From NCBI GenBank assembly GCA_944360115.1, contig CALVTH010000014.1, forward strand, positions 1 through 40,428: 40,428 bases of DNA, in the 5' to 3' direction. The DNA is from an uncultured Clostridia bacterium. Its GTDB lineage: Bacteria; Bacillota; Clostridia; Christensenellales; CAG-917. Below, piece by piece: positions 23,625 to 32,048 of the stretch; the first letter of the stretch is position 1; every line of letters starts with the position of its first letter. Below the pieces are notes generated by a model. The model had not been told where the DNA came from, made no database searches, and was given only the letters and a program-made list of their open reading frames with translations. The translations under genes and the position numbers were made by a program.

Positions 23625-24083
23625 CTACTTGTGATAAGGCGTGCCCGCGTTTATGGTGAAAGCGCGGTAAATCTGTTCCGCCAGCATAACCCTGAACAAC
23701 TGGTGCGGATAGGTGGGTTTGCCGAAGGACAGCACGGCGTCCGCCCTCTCCAGCACCTCGCGCGACAGCCCGTGACTGCCGCCTATGACAAAACAGAACT
23801 CCGACTGTCCGCGCCCGCACTCGACGGCGATTGTCTGCGCCAGTCCTTTGCTGGACACTTCCTTGCCGCCGCCGTCCATTGCGACGACGAAACCGCGCGC
23901 CTTGCTCAGCAACGCCCTGCCCTCCTCCTCCGATTGCTCGGCGGGAGACTTGGCGGGCGGCGCGGCGGGTACCTCGACCACTTTGAACTCGCAGTACGCG
24001 CCCAGTCTCTTGGCGTACTCCGCGACGGCTTCGGCGAAATATTTCTCTTTGAGCCTGCCGACTGCCACTATGCTGACTTTCAT
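23625..24083 (-). CDS. rlmH: 23S rRNA pseudouridine-1915 N3-methyltransferase
   Basis: A 152-residue SPOUT methyltransferase that methylates pseudouridine 1915 in helix 69 of 23S rRNA. The SAM-binding knot is seen as FCFVIGGSHGLS, followed by the C-terminal signature YPHQLFRVMLAEQIYRAFTI and the ending AGTPYHK, which is almost invariant in RlmH. The length equals the family norm. ATG 24083 overlaps the stop of the upstream CPBP gene by four bases. An ATG four codons upstream is possible, but the family begins with the M(K)(V/I) strand chosen here. Confidence 0.95.
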   Translation of the reverse strand: MKVSIVAVGRLKEKYFAEAVAEYAKRLGAYCEFKVVEVPAAPPAKSPAEQSEEEGRALLSKARGFVVAMDGGGKEVSSKGLAQTIAVECGRGQSEFCFVIGGSHGLSREVLERADAVLSFGKPTYPHQLFRVMLAEQIYRAFTINAGTPYHK

Positions 24084-25036
24084 CCCAACCCCCACACGAG
24101 CGAAAACGCCGTCACCGTGACGCCGAGGGCGACGACAACGAGGAACGGCACATCCTTATAGAGAGGCAACGCCTCCGCGGCGGCGGGCGACGGAAAACGC
24201 GGGGCAAGTTCGCCCGCGCGCACCCTCTTGCGTCTCATTGCGTTCAGCGCGAAAACGCACGCCAGCACGGAAACCACGAACAGCGCCGCCGAAATCCCCC
24301 TGCCGAGAGAATCCGTCCACAGCCACACGCGCGCTTTTTCCATAAATCCGAACACGGGATTCATGTCGGAATAGGTCATAAACACGCTTATCAGGTTGTT
24401 GAAAAAGTGCAGGAACACGGCGGGAAACAGCGAGCCGCTGTAAAACACCACCATTGCCAGCACCACTCCGAGCACGAAGGTGTAGCCCACCTGCCGCACA
24501 TTCTGGTGCATGAGCGCAAACAGCAACGCCGACACGAACACCACGCCCTCGCCCGCGTCGCGGTAGCCCGCAAAGACCAGCCCGCGGTGGGTGAATTCCT
24601 CGAACAGCGCGGGCAACACCGCGGTCAGCGCGATGTCGGCGAGCAATGCGGAAACGGTGAGCGTGACCTCGTCGCTCTCGGGGAAATTGTAGCCGATGAT
24701 ATACAGCCCCTGCGACCATACGGTGGACACCGAATAGGTGATTACGACGGCGGGCACGGCTATCGCGAGAGTGAGCAGCCAGTTGCTCAACGAACACTTT
24801 TTAATGTTGAAATATGCGGGTAAAGTGCCGATTGCGGCAAGTTCGTTGCCGCGCGACAACAGAATCCAAAGACACGCGGGCGCAACTCCGAAGCACAGCA
24901 GCTGGCACACCAGAGTGAAGTAGAGGTCGGTGTCGGACACGCCCGAGGCAATGCCCGTGTACATCGAAACGCGCAGGAGCAGCAGACAGATTACCACCAG
25001 AAGATAGGACAATCCGCCCGCGTAGCGCGTTTTCAC
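24080..25036 (-). CDS. CPBP family intramembrane metalloprotease (first of a tandem pair)
   Basis: A 318-residue membrane protein with about eight helices. The three CPBP (Abi/Rce1-like) motifs are complete: EEFTHRG with Glu146, Glu147 and Arg151, FALMHQN with His177, and HFFNN with His210 and Asn214. Family members cleave substrates in the membrane; in bacteria they are tied to bacteriocin self-protection, sporulation signalling or unknown tasks. GTG 25036 is chosen because GGAGG lies six bases before it and it forms a GTGA overlap with the upstream paralogue. The sequence identity with the neighbour is mainly in the motifs, so the pair is an old duplication. Confidence 0.9.
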   Translation of the reverse strand: MKTRYAGGLSYLLVVICLLLLRVSMYTGIASGVSDTDLYFTLVCQLLCFGVAPACLWILLSRGNELAAIGTLPAYFNIKKCSLSNWLLTLAIAVPAVVITYSVSTVWSQGLYIIGYNFPESDEVTLTVSALLADIALTAVLPALFEEFTHRGLVFAGYRDAGEGVVFVSALLFALMHQNVRQVGYTFVLGVVLAMVVFYSGSLFPAVFLHFFNNLISVFMTYSDMNPVFGFMEKARVWLWTDSLGRGISAALFVVSVLACVFALNAMRRKRVRAGELAPRFPSPAAAEALPLYKDVPFLVVVALGVTVTAFSLVWGLG

Positions 25037-26139
25037 AGCAGACCTCCGAGCAACGCCAGCACCCAGTAGACCGCGGAGAAACCTATCGCCAGCCACACGC
25101 CCAGCATGGGCTGAGTCTTGCCAACATAGGGGATGTCGCAGGTGACGATGAGTTCACGCTCCGCCGCCCGCCAGCCGCGTCTGGTGAACAGCGAGCCGAG
25201 GAAGCGGAAGGCTTCCGCAAAGACATTGGGCTTCTTTTCCCTGACGGGCGGGGCGTCCGTGTAGGCGCGGAGGGAATATTCCTCGAAAACTATGCCCGCG
25301 TCGGACACGGTGTAATCTTCGGCGCTCTTGCGGGGATTGCCCGCGCGGTGATAGAAGAACAGCAGAAGGACGAGCAGCATCGTGCCGACGACGAAACTCA
25401 CCGCGCCCGTCAGCCAGTTGTACGCTCCGAGATCGATTATGATTCTGTCCACCTGCGGCAGATACGCCGTGAGGATGAGGGTTATCAGATTGCTGAGAAA
25501 GTGCAGTATCATGCACGGCACCACCGAGCGCGACGACATGAACACGAGGGCGAGCACCACCCCGAGACAGAATTGATAGACGGTCTGCATGGGATTGTTG
25601 TGCATGAGCGCGAAGAGCAACGCGGAAATGAAAATGCCGAACCATGTTCCCCTGCTGGTCATAGCGGGCAGCACGGTGCCGCGCATGAGCAGTTCCTCGC
25701 CGATTGCGGGGAGCAACGCCATGACGAACACCGCCAGCACGAACACGCCGAAGTTGGAGAAGACGGGCATGGCGACGGCGTTGCCCATGTGATAACCCAT
25801 GACGCCGAGGAAAGAGGCGAACAGCAGATAAAGCGGGAAAAACGCCGCTATCGACACAATCGCGATTGGCAGGAGCAGAAGATACTGCCCCACGCTTCTG
25901 GTGGGACGAAGTTTGGCGACGACAGGCAGGTCTATGCGCCGCACGCGCGAGTAAATCAGCACCACGGCGACAAAGGCTATCTGCGTGACGGCGTAGGACA
26001 CCCAGCTCGTCACGCTCATTCCGTCGAAAGAGCCCGTGCGGGCGAGAATGTAATAAAAGACGGTGCCGAGAATGGACGCGCCGCACAGCGCGAACAGGTA
26101 TATGCTGCCGCCTTCTCCCGCAAAAAGATTTCTTCTCAT
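25033..26139 (-). CDS. CPBP family intramembrane metalloprotease (second of a tandem pair)
   Basis: A 368-residue membrane protein with about eight helices and all CPBP motifs: GEELLMRG with Glu148, Glu149 and Arg153, FALMHNN with His180, and HFLSN with His213 and Asn217. It differs from its neighbour by a charged cytosolic segment of about 85 residues between the last two helices, from HRAGNPRKSAEDYT to TRRGWRAAERE. ATG 26139 overlaps the stop of the metallo-hydrolase gene by four bases and has GAGGTAAG as its ribosome site. Substrate unknown; the adjacent membrane proteins in the operon are candidates by context only. Confidence 0.9.
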   Translation of the reverse strand: MRRNLFAGEGGSIYLFALCGASILGTVFYYILARTGSFDGMSVTSWVSYAVTQIAFVAVVLIYSRVRRIDLPVVAKLRPTRSVGQYLLLLPIAIVSIAAFFPLYLLFASFLGVMGYHMGNAVAMPVFSNFGVFVLAVFVMALLPAIGEELLMRGTVLPAMTSRGTWFGIFISALLFALMHNNPMQTVYQFCLGVVLALVFMSSRSVVPCMILHFLSNLITLILTAYLPQVDRIIIDLGAYNWLTGAVSFVVGTMLLVLLLFFYHRAGNPRKSAEDYTVSDAGIVFEEYSLRAYTDAPPVREKKPNVFAEAFRFLGSLFTRRGWRAAERELIVTCDIPYVGKTQPMLGVWLAIGFSAVYWVLALLGGLL

Positions 26140-26918
26140 CTTACCTCGTAGACATCGCTCGCGCAGTCCTGAGACGCAACGCACACTGCGATGTTGTCAC
26201 ATCCCCTGCACTGCAGTCTGCCCGCAACGGTGCCGAGCGCGAGTTCGGGGAGATTGTTGTTCTGGCTGAGGTGCCCCAGCATAAGCGTGCGCACGGCGGA
26301 GCCCACCAGCCTGTCGGCGAACACGGCGGTCATATCGTTGCTGAGGTGACCGCTGTCGCCGAGGATACGCCTTTTGAGTCTTTCGGGATAGGAGCCGTTC
26401 TTAAGCATATCCACATCGTGATTGGCTTCCAGCAGAACGACCTCGCTGTCCTTGATGTTGTTGAACACGCCGACGGTGGGTCTGCCCATATCCGTCGCCA
26501 CGCTTACCTGCTGCCCTGCCGAAAGACGGAAGGTGTAGCCGAGGGGATAGGCGGCGTCGTGCGGTATCCTGAACGGCACGACTTCGATGTCGCCGACGGT
26601 GAAACCGCCCTCGTAGAATTCCTGCTCCCGGTACCCCGCAATGCCGCCTTGTCTGAGGACAATCTCCCGCGCCGTGCGGGGATGAGCGTAGACGGGCGCA
26701 TATTTCCCGAGAATGGGAAGCGCGGATATATGGTCGGTGTGCTCGTGCGTTATCACCACTCCGTCGAGGGAAGCGGGCGTCAGCCCGAAACGGGCAAGCT
26801 CCGTCCTGATGCGCGTAAAAGAAATGCCTGCGTCCACGAGGAGCGCCGTGGTGTCCGAGAGGACGAGGGTTGCATTTCCTTTGCTGCCGCTTGCCAGCGA
26901 AGCTATTCTGAGTGACAT
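26136..26918 (-). CDS. MBL-fold metallo-hydrolase, WalJ/YycJ-like
   Basis: A 260-residue metallo-beta-lactamase-fold protein. It starts with SLASGSKGN, the usual WalJ beginning, and has the metal motif THEHTDH (His58, His60, Asp62, His63). PHDA, ATDMG and SGHLSN follow, in the order of the YycJ/WalJ exonuclease-like group. In Bacillus the gene sits with the walRK two-component system and is implicated in coordinating replication and division; here walRK is absent. ATG 26918 has only AGG very close by. It lies 31 bases after a membrane-protein gene and is coupled to the CPBP pair downstream. The Cys-rich ending (QCRGCDN) is unusual. Confidence 0.88.
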   Translation of the reverse strand: MSLRIASLASGSKGNATLVLSDTTALLVDAGISFTRIRTELARFGLTPASLDGVVITHEHTDHISALPILGKYAPVYAHPRTAREIVLRQGGIAGYREQEFYEGGFTVGDIEVVPFRIPHDAAYPLGYTFRLSAGQQVSVATDMGRPTVGVFNNIKDSEVVLLEANHDVDMLKNGSYPERLKRRILGDSGHLSNDMTAVFADRLVGSAVRTLMLGHLSQNNNLPELALGTVAGRLQCRGCDNIAVCVASQDCASDVYEVR

Positions 26919-26949
26919 CCTGAACCGAAAGAGTTAAATTTGCGTTAAA

Positions 26950-27825
26950 TCATATTTCGCTCGCCGCGCGGGACACCGTTTCCTCGGTGGCTTCCTCGCG
27001 CCTGACGGCGAGAGCGGCAAACACCACGGACACCACGAACATCGCCGCCGCCAGCGCCGCCATGAGTATGAGCGCGCCGCTTGCCGCGAGGCTGAATGTG
27101 CCGCGCACCGCCTGCGCGATGAGTTCGGCGGCGAAAGCGCCGAGCGACAGCACGGAGCACGCAATCATAGTCTTGCGGGCGTATTTGCCTATCACAATGC
27201 CGAGCAACGAACACACGAGCGCGAGCGCCACACCGAAAGCCGCGATTATGTTGGTGACCGTCTGCGACATCACGAGGGGCTCGCCGCCGTCGACAATCTG
27301 GCGTATGTTGCCGATAACATCGTTGCCGGAAAAGTCCAGCGCGCCGAGGACGGGACTGTATGCCGCGAGCAGGAAACCAGCCGCGATTATCGCCGCCACG
27401 AGGAAAGTTATCAGCGAATACACCCTGAACACCGCCGACATCCTGCGCACAGCCGTGCGCTTCTCCGCCTGCATACGCGCGGCGTCGAATTCCACCGCGG
27501 CGTAGCTGCCGCCGTCCGCGGCGACGCCTTCGGGCTTGCCGTCCGTGCGCAAAACCGAGCTGTCCTGACTCATATAAGGCACGACGGCGAGGGGCACGAT
27601 TATGGGCTGAAGCTGTATTGTGTTGTGTTTGGGCGCGACAATGGGCACGGGACCGCCTATGCCCACCGTTTTCATGACGGTGGTCTTGGTGCCCTGGTCG
27701 GGACGGGGATTGCCGTACGCCTCGCTCTCGTACATTGTCTCCTGCGACTCGGCGACGGGCGCGACGACCTCCTCTTTTTTAACTTCGGGATTGAAAGTGG
27801 TCTCGACGCGTTCTTTCTTAGCCAT
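26950..27825 (-). CDS. Four-helix membrane protein with proline-rich N-tail, unknown (module protein C)
   Basis: A 291-residue protein with a soluble N-terminal region of about 130 residues followed by four hydrophobic helices (about 134-157, 188-213, 219-240 and 249-273) and a short charged tail. The N-region holds PIIVPLAVVPYMSQD at residues 74-88, which matches PIVQPVAFVPYVTQD near the C-terminus of the zinc-ribbon protein two genes upstream (nine of 15 positions identical). No enzymatic motif is visible and I do not recognise the family. ATG 27825 has the strong site AGGAGG. It is 18 bases after the other four-helix gene and belongs to the glnS operon. Confidence 0.85.
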   Translation of the reverse strand: MAKKERVETTFNPEVKKEEVVAPVAESQETMYESEAYGNPRPDQGTKTTVMKTVGIGGPVPIVAPKHNTIQLQPIIVPLAVVPYMSQDSSVLRTDGKPEGVAADGGSYAAVEFDAARMQAEKRTAVRRMSAVFRVYSLITFLVAAIIAAGFLLAAYSPVLGALDFSGNDVIGNIRQIVDGGEPLVMSQTVTNIIAAFGVALALVCSLLGIVIGKYARKTMIACSVLSLGAFAAELIAQAVRGTFSLAASGALILMAALAAAMFVVSVVFAALAVRREEATEETVSRAASEI

Positions 27826-27843
27826 TTCTTCCTCCTGCGGTGT

Positions 27844-28632
27844 TTATTTCCCGCGGGTATAACCCGTTCTCGGCGGCGTGACGAGGGAGCACACAAACGC
27901 GGCGACGAGGTTTACGCCCGCCAGCACGAAGAATGTGAAGAACTCGCTTGTCGCGTAGCCGTGAATGAAATCCTGCATGAAATCTATCTGTGCGACGCCG
28001 ATGTCCTCCGCGCCGACGAGAGCGGCGATGAACACTGCGCATACCGACAGCAGAAACGCCGTCGCGCCGGGGAGATAGCGTCTGGGTCTCAGCGCGAAGC
28101 ACATCCCCGTCACGGCTTTGACGAGGTTGACCAGCACGGCGATAATGCCGACGGTGAGCAGCATATCGGGCACCATTGCCGCCCAAACCGCGCCCACCTG
28201 TTCGCCCGTCCAGCCCAGCGCGGCCGTCTCGGAAAAGGCGTCTATCCAGCCCTGCACGACATTGTACTGTTGCGGCACGAAGCGGAAAGGCAAAAAGTCG
28301 ACGCTCACTCCGCACACGGCAAAGACGAAGGGCAACAGCACCAGCGCCGAAACCGCCGCCATAACCAGCCCCACGCCGAAATTGCGCGTGCGCATACGGC
28401 GGGCGCGGAGTTTGCTGAGATCGCGGGATTTGGGCTGATAGTCGGCGCTCGTGGACACCGCCGCGCCGCCTTCCGCCGTTCCCGCCGCCGTCGGCGTTTC
28501 CAGCCGCGGCACTATGACAAACTCCTGCCTTATTCCGGGCATGGTCTTGGGCGCCGTTCCTCCGAGCGGCGTGGGCGCGAGCCTTATGCCCGATTCGTCC
28601 ACATGGGGGTTTTTGCCAAAGTTATCGGTCAT
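27844..28632 (-). CDS. Four-helix membrane protein with proline-rich N-tail, unknown (module protein B)
   Basis: A 262-residue protein with the same plan as its downstream neighbour: a soluble N-tail of about 80 residues, then four hydrophobic helices (about 86-107, 150-175, 187-206, 229-252). The tail includes MPGIRQEFVIVPRLETP (31-47), which is reminiscent of but clearly weaker than the VPYxxQD motif of the two other module proteins. A loop of about 40 residues lies between helices 1 and 2. There is no signal peptide or catalytic motif. The ATG overlaps the zinc-ribbon gene stop by four bases, so the two are coupled. Function unknown. Confidence 0.83.
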   Translation of the reverse strand: MTDNFGKNPHVDESGIRLAPTPLGGTAPKTMPGIRQEFVIVPRLETPTAAGTAEGGAAVSTSADYQPKSRDLSKLRARRMRTRNFGVGLVMAAVSALVLLPFVFAVCGVSVDFLPFRFVPQQYNVVQGWIDAFSETAALGWTGEQVGAVWAAMVPDMLLTVGIIAVLVNLVKAVTGMCFALRPRRYLPGATAFLLSVCAVFIAALVGAEDIGVAQIDFMQDFIHGYATSEFFTFFVLAGVNLVAAFVCSLVTPPRTGYTRGK

Positions 28633-29723
28633 TTGCCGTCACCGTCATCGTCGCCGATGTACTCGCCCGTGGGCGTGTATTGCATAAGGGGTTGGTCCTG
28701 CGTGACATAAGGCACGAAAGCCACGGGTTGCACAATGGGCGGCATCTGGCGCGGAACGCCGTCCGCACCGTAATAAGGCACGCCGTAACCCGCGGGGGGA
28801 TAGGGATAGCCGCCCTGCACGAACCGCTGATGAGCGCCCTCGCCCTCTGCGGCGGCGTCGGAAGCCACCTCTATGGGTTTGTTCTGAGCCTCCTCGAACG
28901 CCTCTCCCGCGAACTCGTCGAATGTCGGAGTGCCCGCCACGGAAAGGTCCTCTTCCTCCGTCTGAATGAGCCTCGTCTTTTTGCGGACGGGGGGAGACTG
29001 CTTGATTTTGCCCTTGGCAAGCAACAGTTCGGAGCGCGCCTTGGAACGCCCGCAACGCACGCACTTCACCGCGTCGGGCGCGTTGACCGTGCCGCAGACG
29101 GGACACACGAAAACGCCCTCGCCCTCCGCCGCTTCGTCGAGCGCGGAATACGGGTCGTTGAAAAAGCGCGCCTGACTGCGGAGCGTGGCGGCAAGTTTGG
29201 CAATGCGCGCCACATCCTCGGAGCCCAGTTCGTTGACCTTGTCGCGGTAGGCGTCCAGCAGCTGCGCCTGTTTGGTGAATTCGTCGTTGGTCTTTTTGCG
29301 GTAATCCTCGATTTCCTTGAGCGCGCGGGCTTTGTCCTCGCCCACCTTGCGCTTCATCTCCTCGATTTCGCGGTCGGCTACCCTCATGCGCTCTTTCATC
29401 ATGAGGTCGACATTCATCTTGTTCCTGCGCATTTCGAGGACATCCTGTTCGGTGAGCGGGCTCTCGAAGTCCACCACGGGCGCGCCGCACACCACGCAGA
29501 ACTTGACGCCGGGCAGATTTTCGGCGCCGCATATCGAACAGACGGGCTTCCTCAGCACGCCGAGCAAAGCGCCGCAATGCGCGCAGAATCTGTTGCCGGC
29601 GGCGTTACGCGTGCCGCAGGACGGGCACACCGTCTCGTAATTGGCGACCACATCCGCGCCGCAGTGCGCGCAGTACGCCTGTCCGCGCGTGACTTCGTTT
29701 CCGCAAATCTTGCAAGTGAACAT
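28629..29723 (-). CDS. Four-zinc-ribbon coiled-coil protein, unknown (module protein A)
   Basis: A 364-residue soluble protein. Three N-terminal zinc ribbons, each with paired CxxC motifs, occupy about residues 4-22, 33-51 and 62-80. A charged helix of about 80 residues (90-170, probably coiled coil) follows, then a fourth ribbon at 207-225. A low-complexity, tyrosine- and proline-rich tail carries PIVQPVAFVPYVTQD at 329-343 and ends in an acidic GDDDGDGK. The ribbons suggest protein or nucleic-acid binding; the tail motif recurs in a membrane protein of the same operon. ATG 29723 has GGGGAG six bases upstream; ATG 29753 has none. It lies 69 bases after glnS with no promoter in between. Confidence 0.88.
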   Translation of the reverse strand: MFTCKICGNEVTRGQAYCAHCGADVVANYETVCPSCGTRNAAGNRFCAHCGALLGVLRKPVCSICGAENLPGVKFCVVCGAPVVDFESPLTEQDVLEMRRNKMNVDLMMKERMRVADREIEEMKRKVGEDKARALKEIEDYRKKTNDEFTKQAQLLDAYRDKVNELGSEDVARIAKLAATLRSQARFFNDPYSALDEAAEGEGVFVCPVCGTVNAPDAVKCVRCGRSKARSELLLAKGKIKQSPPVRKKTRLIQTEEEDLSVAGTPTFDEFAGEAFEEAQNKPIEVASDAAAEGEGAHQRFVQGGYPYPPAGYGVPYYGADGVPRQMPPIVQPVAFVPYVTQDQPLMQYTPTGEYIGDDDGDGK

Positions 29724-29792
29724 AATCGCTCCCCGCCCGCTCCGTGCGGGCAATACGCCCCGCCGCGCGCCGCGCGACGGAGCATGGTGCGC

Positions 29793-31451
29793 TCACGGAC
29801 GGAAGCCGTCCTTGAGCCCCACTATGCAGTTGAACTCGTTGCCGCCGCGGCTGACGAAATACCCTTCCCGCAGGAACTGGAATCTCGTGCCCTTGGGCGC
29901 GTTTTCCACAAACCTCTCCGCCTTTCCGTACCTGACCGTGAGGGAATGGGGGTTGACCCTGTCCATATAATTCTCCTCGCCGTCGTTGAACAGATAATCG
30001 AAAAGGTTGAGCCTGGCATCGACGCAATCGGCGGCGTTGACCCAGTGTATGGTGCCCTTGACCTTGATTGCCGCGCCGGCTTCGCCCGACCGCGTACCCT
30101 CGAGATAATCGACATACACCACGGTCGGCACACCGTTTTCGTCCACTTCGTGACGCTTGTATTTTACCACATACGCGCCCTTGAGACGCACTATTCCGTC
30201 GGGTTTGAGGCGGAAATATTTGGCAGGCGGGTCGGCGGAGAAATCGTCGCGCTCGATGTAAATCTCGCGGGAGAAGGTGGCTTCGTGAACGCCTGCGTCC
30301 TCTTTCCTCGGATTGTTCTCGACGGTGACGGTCTCCGTCTTGCCCTCGGGATAATTCTCGACGACGACCCTGAGCGGCTCGGTCACCACCATTGCGCGGG
30401 TGGCGTTGTCGTTGAGATTCTCGCGCACGCAGTGCTCCAGCAGGGCTATGTCGACAAGGCTGTCCGCCTTAGCCACGCCTATCCTGCCGCAGAAATCGCG
30501 TATGGCCTCGGGGGGATACCCTCTCTCGCGCAAACCCGACAATGTGGGCAGACGGGGGTCGTTCCAGCCCCACACGACGCCCTCGTCGACCAGTCGCTTG
30601 AGAAAACGCTTGCTCATCACGGTGTGCGTGAGATTGAGCCGCGCGAATTCTATCTGTCGGGGACGGGGACGGTAGTCGCTGTTTTCCGTCACCCAGTCGT
30701 AAAGGGGACGGTGATTTTCGAACTCCAGCGAGCACAGCGAATGGGTGACGCCCTCTATGGCGTCCTCCAGCGGGTGGGCGAAATCGTACATGGGATAGAT
30801 GACCCATTTGTTGCCCGTGTGCGGATGTTCCGCCTTGACGATGCGGTAGATGACGGGGTCGCGCATATTGATGTTGGGCGACGCCATGTCTATCTTGGCG
30901 CGGAGCACCCTCGCGCCCTCGTCGAACTCGCCCGCGCGCATACGCTCGAACAGGTCGAGGTTTTCCTCCACGCTGCGGTTGCGGTAGGGGCTTTCGACGC
31001 CGGCTTCGGTGAGCGTGCCGCGGGTGGCTTTTATCTCCTCGGCGGAGAGGTCGCACACATACGCCTTGCCCTCCTTGATGAGCTTGACGGCACATTCGTA
31101 CATCGCGTCGAAATAGTCGGACGCGTTGAGTTCCCTGTCCCACTCGAAGCCCAGCCACGCGATGTCTTCCTTTATGCTCTCCATATACTCGACATCCTCT
31201 TTCTCGGGGTTGGTGTCGTCGAAACGGAGATTGCACTCGCCGCCGAATTTAGCCTTGACGCCGAAGTTTATGCACAACGCCTTGGCGTGCCCTATGTGGA
31301 GATACCCGTTGGGTTCGGGGGGGAAACGCGTGATAATCTTGGTATGCTTGCCGCTTCTGAGGTCGTCGGCGATGATGTCCTCGATGAAATTGGACGCCTC
31401 GACGGGTGCGACGCCCTCGGTTGCGACTGTGTTGTCCTGCTTGTCCTGCAT
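29793..31451 (-). CDS. glnS: Glutaminyl-tRNA synthetase
   Basis: A 552-residue class I synthetase that charges tRNA-Gln directly. [15 protein letters not shown] (44-58) holds the HIGH motif; [10 protein letters not shown] is the KMSKS-type loop, and the GlnRS-specific [10 protein letters not shown] and [23 protein letters not shown] segments are present. The two C-terminal anticodon-binding barrels are complete. Direct GlnRS is not universal in Firmicutes, many of which use GluRS plus GatCAB, so its presence is worth noting. ATG 31451 has AAGGA. It is the first gene of a nine-gene operon running to tadA. Confidence 0.96.
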   Translation of the reverse strand: MQDKQDNTVATEGVAPVEASNFIEDIIADDLRSGKHTKIITRFPPEPNGYLHIGHAKALCINFGVKAKFGGECNLRFDDTNPEKEDVEYMESIKEDIAWLGFEWDRELNASDYFDAMYECAVKLIKEGKAYVCDLSAEEIKATRGTLTEAGVESPYRNRSVEENLDLFERMRAGEFDEGARVLRAKIDMASPNINMRDPVIYRIVKAEHPHTGNKWVIYPMYDFAHPLEDAIEGVTHSLCSLEFENHRPLYDWVTENSDYRPRPRQIEFARLNLTHTVMSKRFLKRLVDEGVVWGWNDPRLPTLSGLRERGYPPEAIRDFCGRIGVAKADSLVDIALLEHCVRENLNDNATRAMVVTEPLRVVVENYPEGKTETVTVENNPRKEDAGVHEATFSREIYIERDDFSADPPAKYFRLKPDGIVRLKGAYVVKYKRHEVDENGVPTVVYVDYLEGTRSGEAGAAIKVKGTIHWVNAADCVDARLNLFDYLFNDGEENYMDRVNPHSLTVRYGKAERFVENAPKGTRFQFLREGYFVSRGGNEFNCIVGLKDGFRP

Positions 31452-31479
31452 GGGATCCTTCCGTGATATTAGTAAATGT

Positions 31480-31508
31480 ATTTTAGCGCAAGCGCGCGCA
31501 AATGGCAA
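31480..31508 (-). promoter_or_regulatory. Promoter of the glnS operon
   Basis: TTGCCA (31508-31503), 17-base spacer, TAAAAT (31485-31480), leaving a leader of about 22 bases with a ribosome site. No T-box-like structure fits in so short a leader. Confidence 0.75.
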
Positions 31509-31531
31509 GGCATAATTGCGCGGGCGGAAAT

Positions 31532-31556
31532 AAAAAAGCGACGGTTTTCCCGTCGC
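31532..31556 (-). terminator. Terminator of the acyltransferase-alaS-ecf-truA operon
   Basis: On the minus strand a perfect 7-bp stem GCGACGG/CCGTCGC (31556-31538) closes a GAAAA loop and is followed by TTTTTTA. It lies about 130 bases beyond the last gene of the operon; the bases between (31557-31684) are GC-rich with no recognised feature. Confidence 0.88.
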
Positions 31557-31684
31557 GCCGTGGTCTTCCCGCTTTTCCGACATTTTGCGCCGCGCCGCAG
31601 GCGCGTCTTTCCGCCCCGTCGCGCCCCTCGCGCCGTATGCGCCCGCCGCTCGTCACACGCCTCGCGCCGCTCTCTCCGCTCCCG

Positions 31685-32047
31685 TTACAGACGGGGTGCG
31701 AAAACTATGTCGGCGGAGTTTATGCGCATGCTTCCGTCGCTGTAAACAAACCCGAATTTCTCCAGTTCCTTATGCTCTCCCGCCACCTCCAGAGGCACGG
31801 GGTTGAGCGAGAACTTGAACAGCATTGCGCGGAAGAAAAATTCGCGGTTTTCGAGGTTCATCGCGCGTTTTACGATGTTGAAATAGGTGATTCTGACGGT
31901 TTCGCCCACTTCCGTCCTCATCAGACCTATGGGGTCGCCGTCCTCTTTCAGCACGAAATTGCTGCACTTTCCGTCGGCGGAAACACCCAGTTCGCCGCAC
32001 AGTTTTTCAAGCGTCGCCGCGTCCGTTTCGAAGTGTACCGTCAGCAT
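31685..32047 (-). CDS. Unknown 120-residue protein following truA
   Basis: A small, soluble, acidic protein. The pattern of SNFVLKEDGDPIGLMRTEVGETVRITYFNI, then a basic helix (KRAMNLENREFFFRAMLFKF) and ELEKFGFVYSDG resembles the strand-helix order of a GNAT acetyltransferase, including a terminal KFGF element, but the acetyl-CoA loop (Q/RxxGxG/A) is not evident. A GNAT-like non-catalytic fold is therefore only a suggestion. ATG 32047 begins one base after the truA stop and has GGAG six bases upstream. In Bacillus, truA is followed by rplM-rpsI; here this gene takes that place and ends the operon. Confidence 0.8.
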   Translation of the reverse strand: MLTVHFETDAATLEKLCGELGVSADGKCSNFVLKEDGDPIGLMRTEVGETVRITYFNIVKRAMNLENREFFFRAMLFKFSLNPVPLEVAGEHKELEKFGFVYSDGSMRINSADIVFAPRL

Positions 32048-32048
32048 A

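Noticed and set aside
24080..26139. Bacteriocin immunity or abortive infection system based on the CPBP pair
   Set aside because: No bacteriocin precursor, exporter or toxin gene is nearby; the operon is otherwise RNA-modification and translation genes.
28680..31466. A 928-codon open frame opposite glnS and the zinc-ribbon gene
   Set aside because: Antisense to two well-supported genes, with no recognisable domain and no ribosome site.
31452..31684. T-box or other riboswitch before glnS
   Set aside because: The predicted leader is only about 22 bases, and the one strong hairpin upstream is the terminator of the preceding operon.
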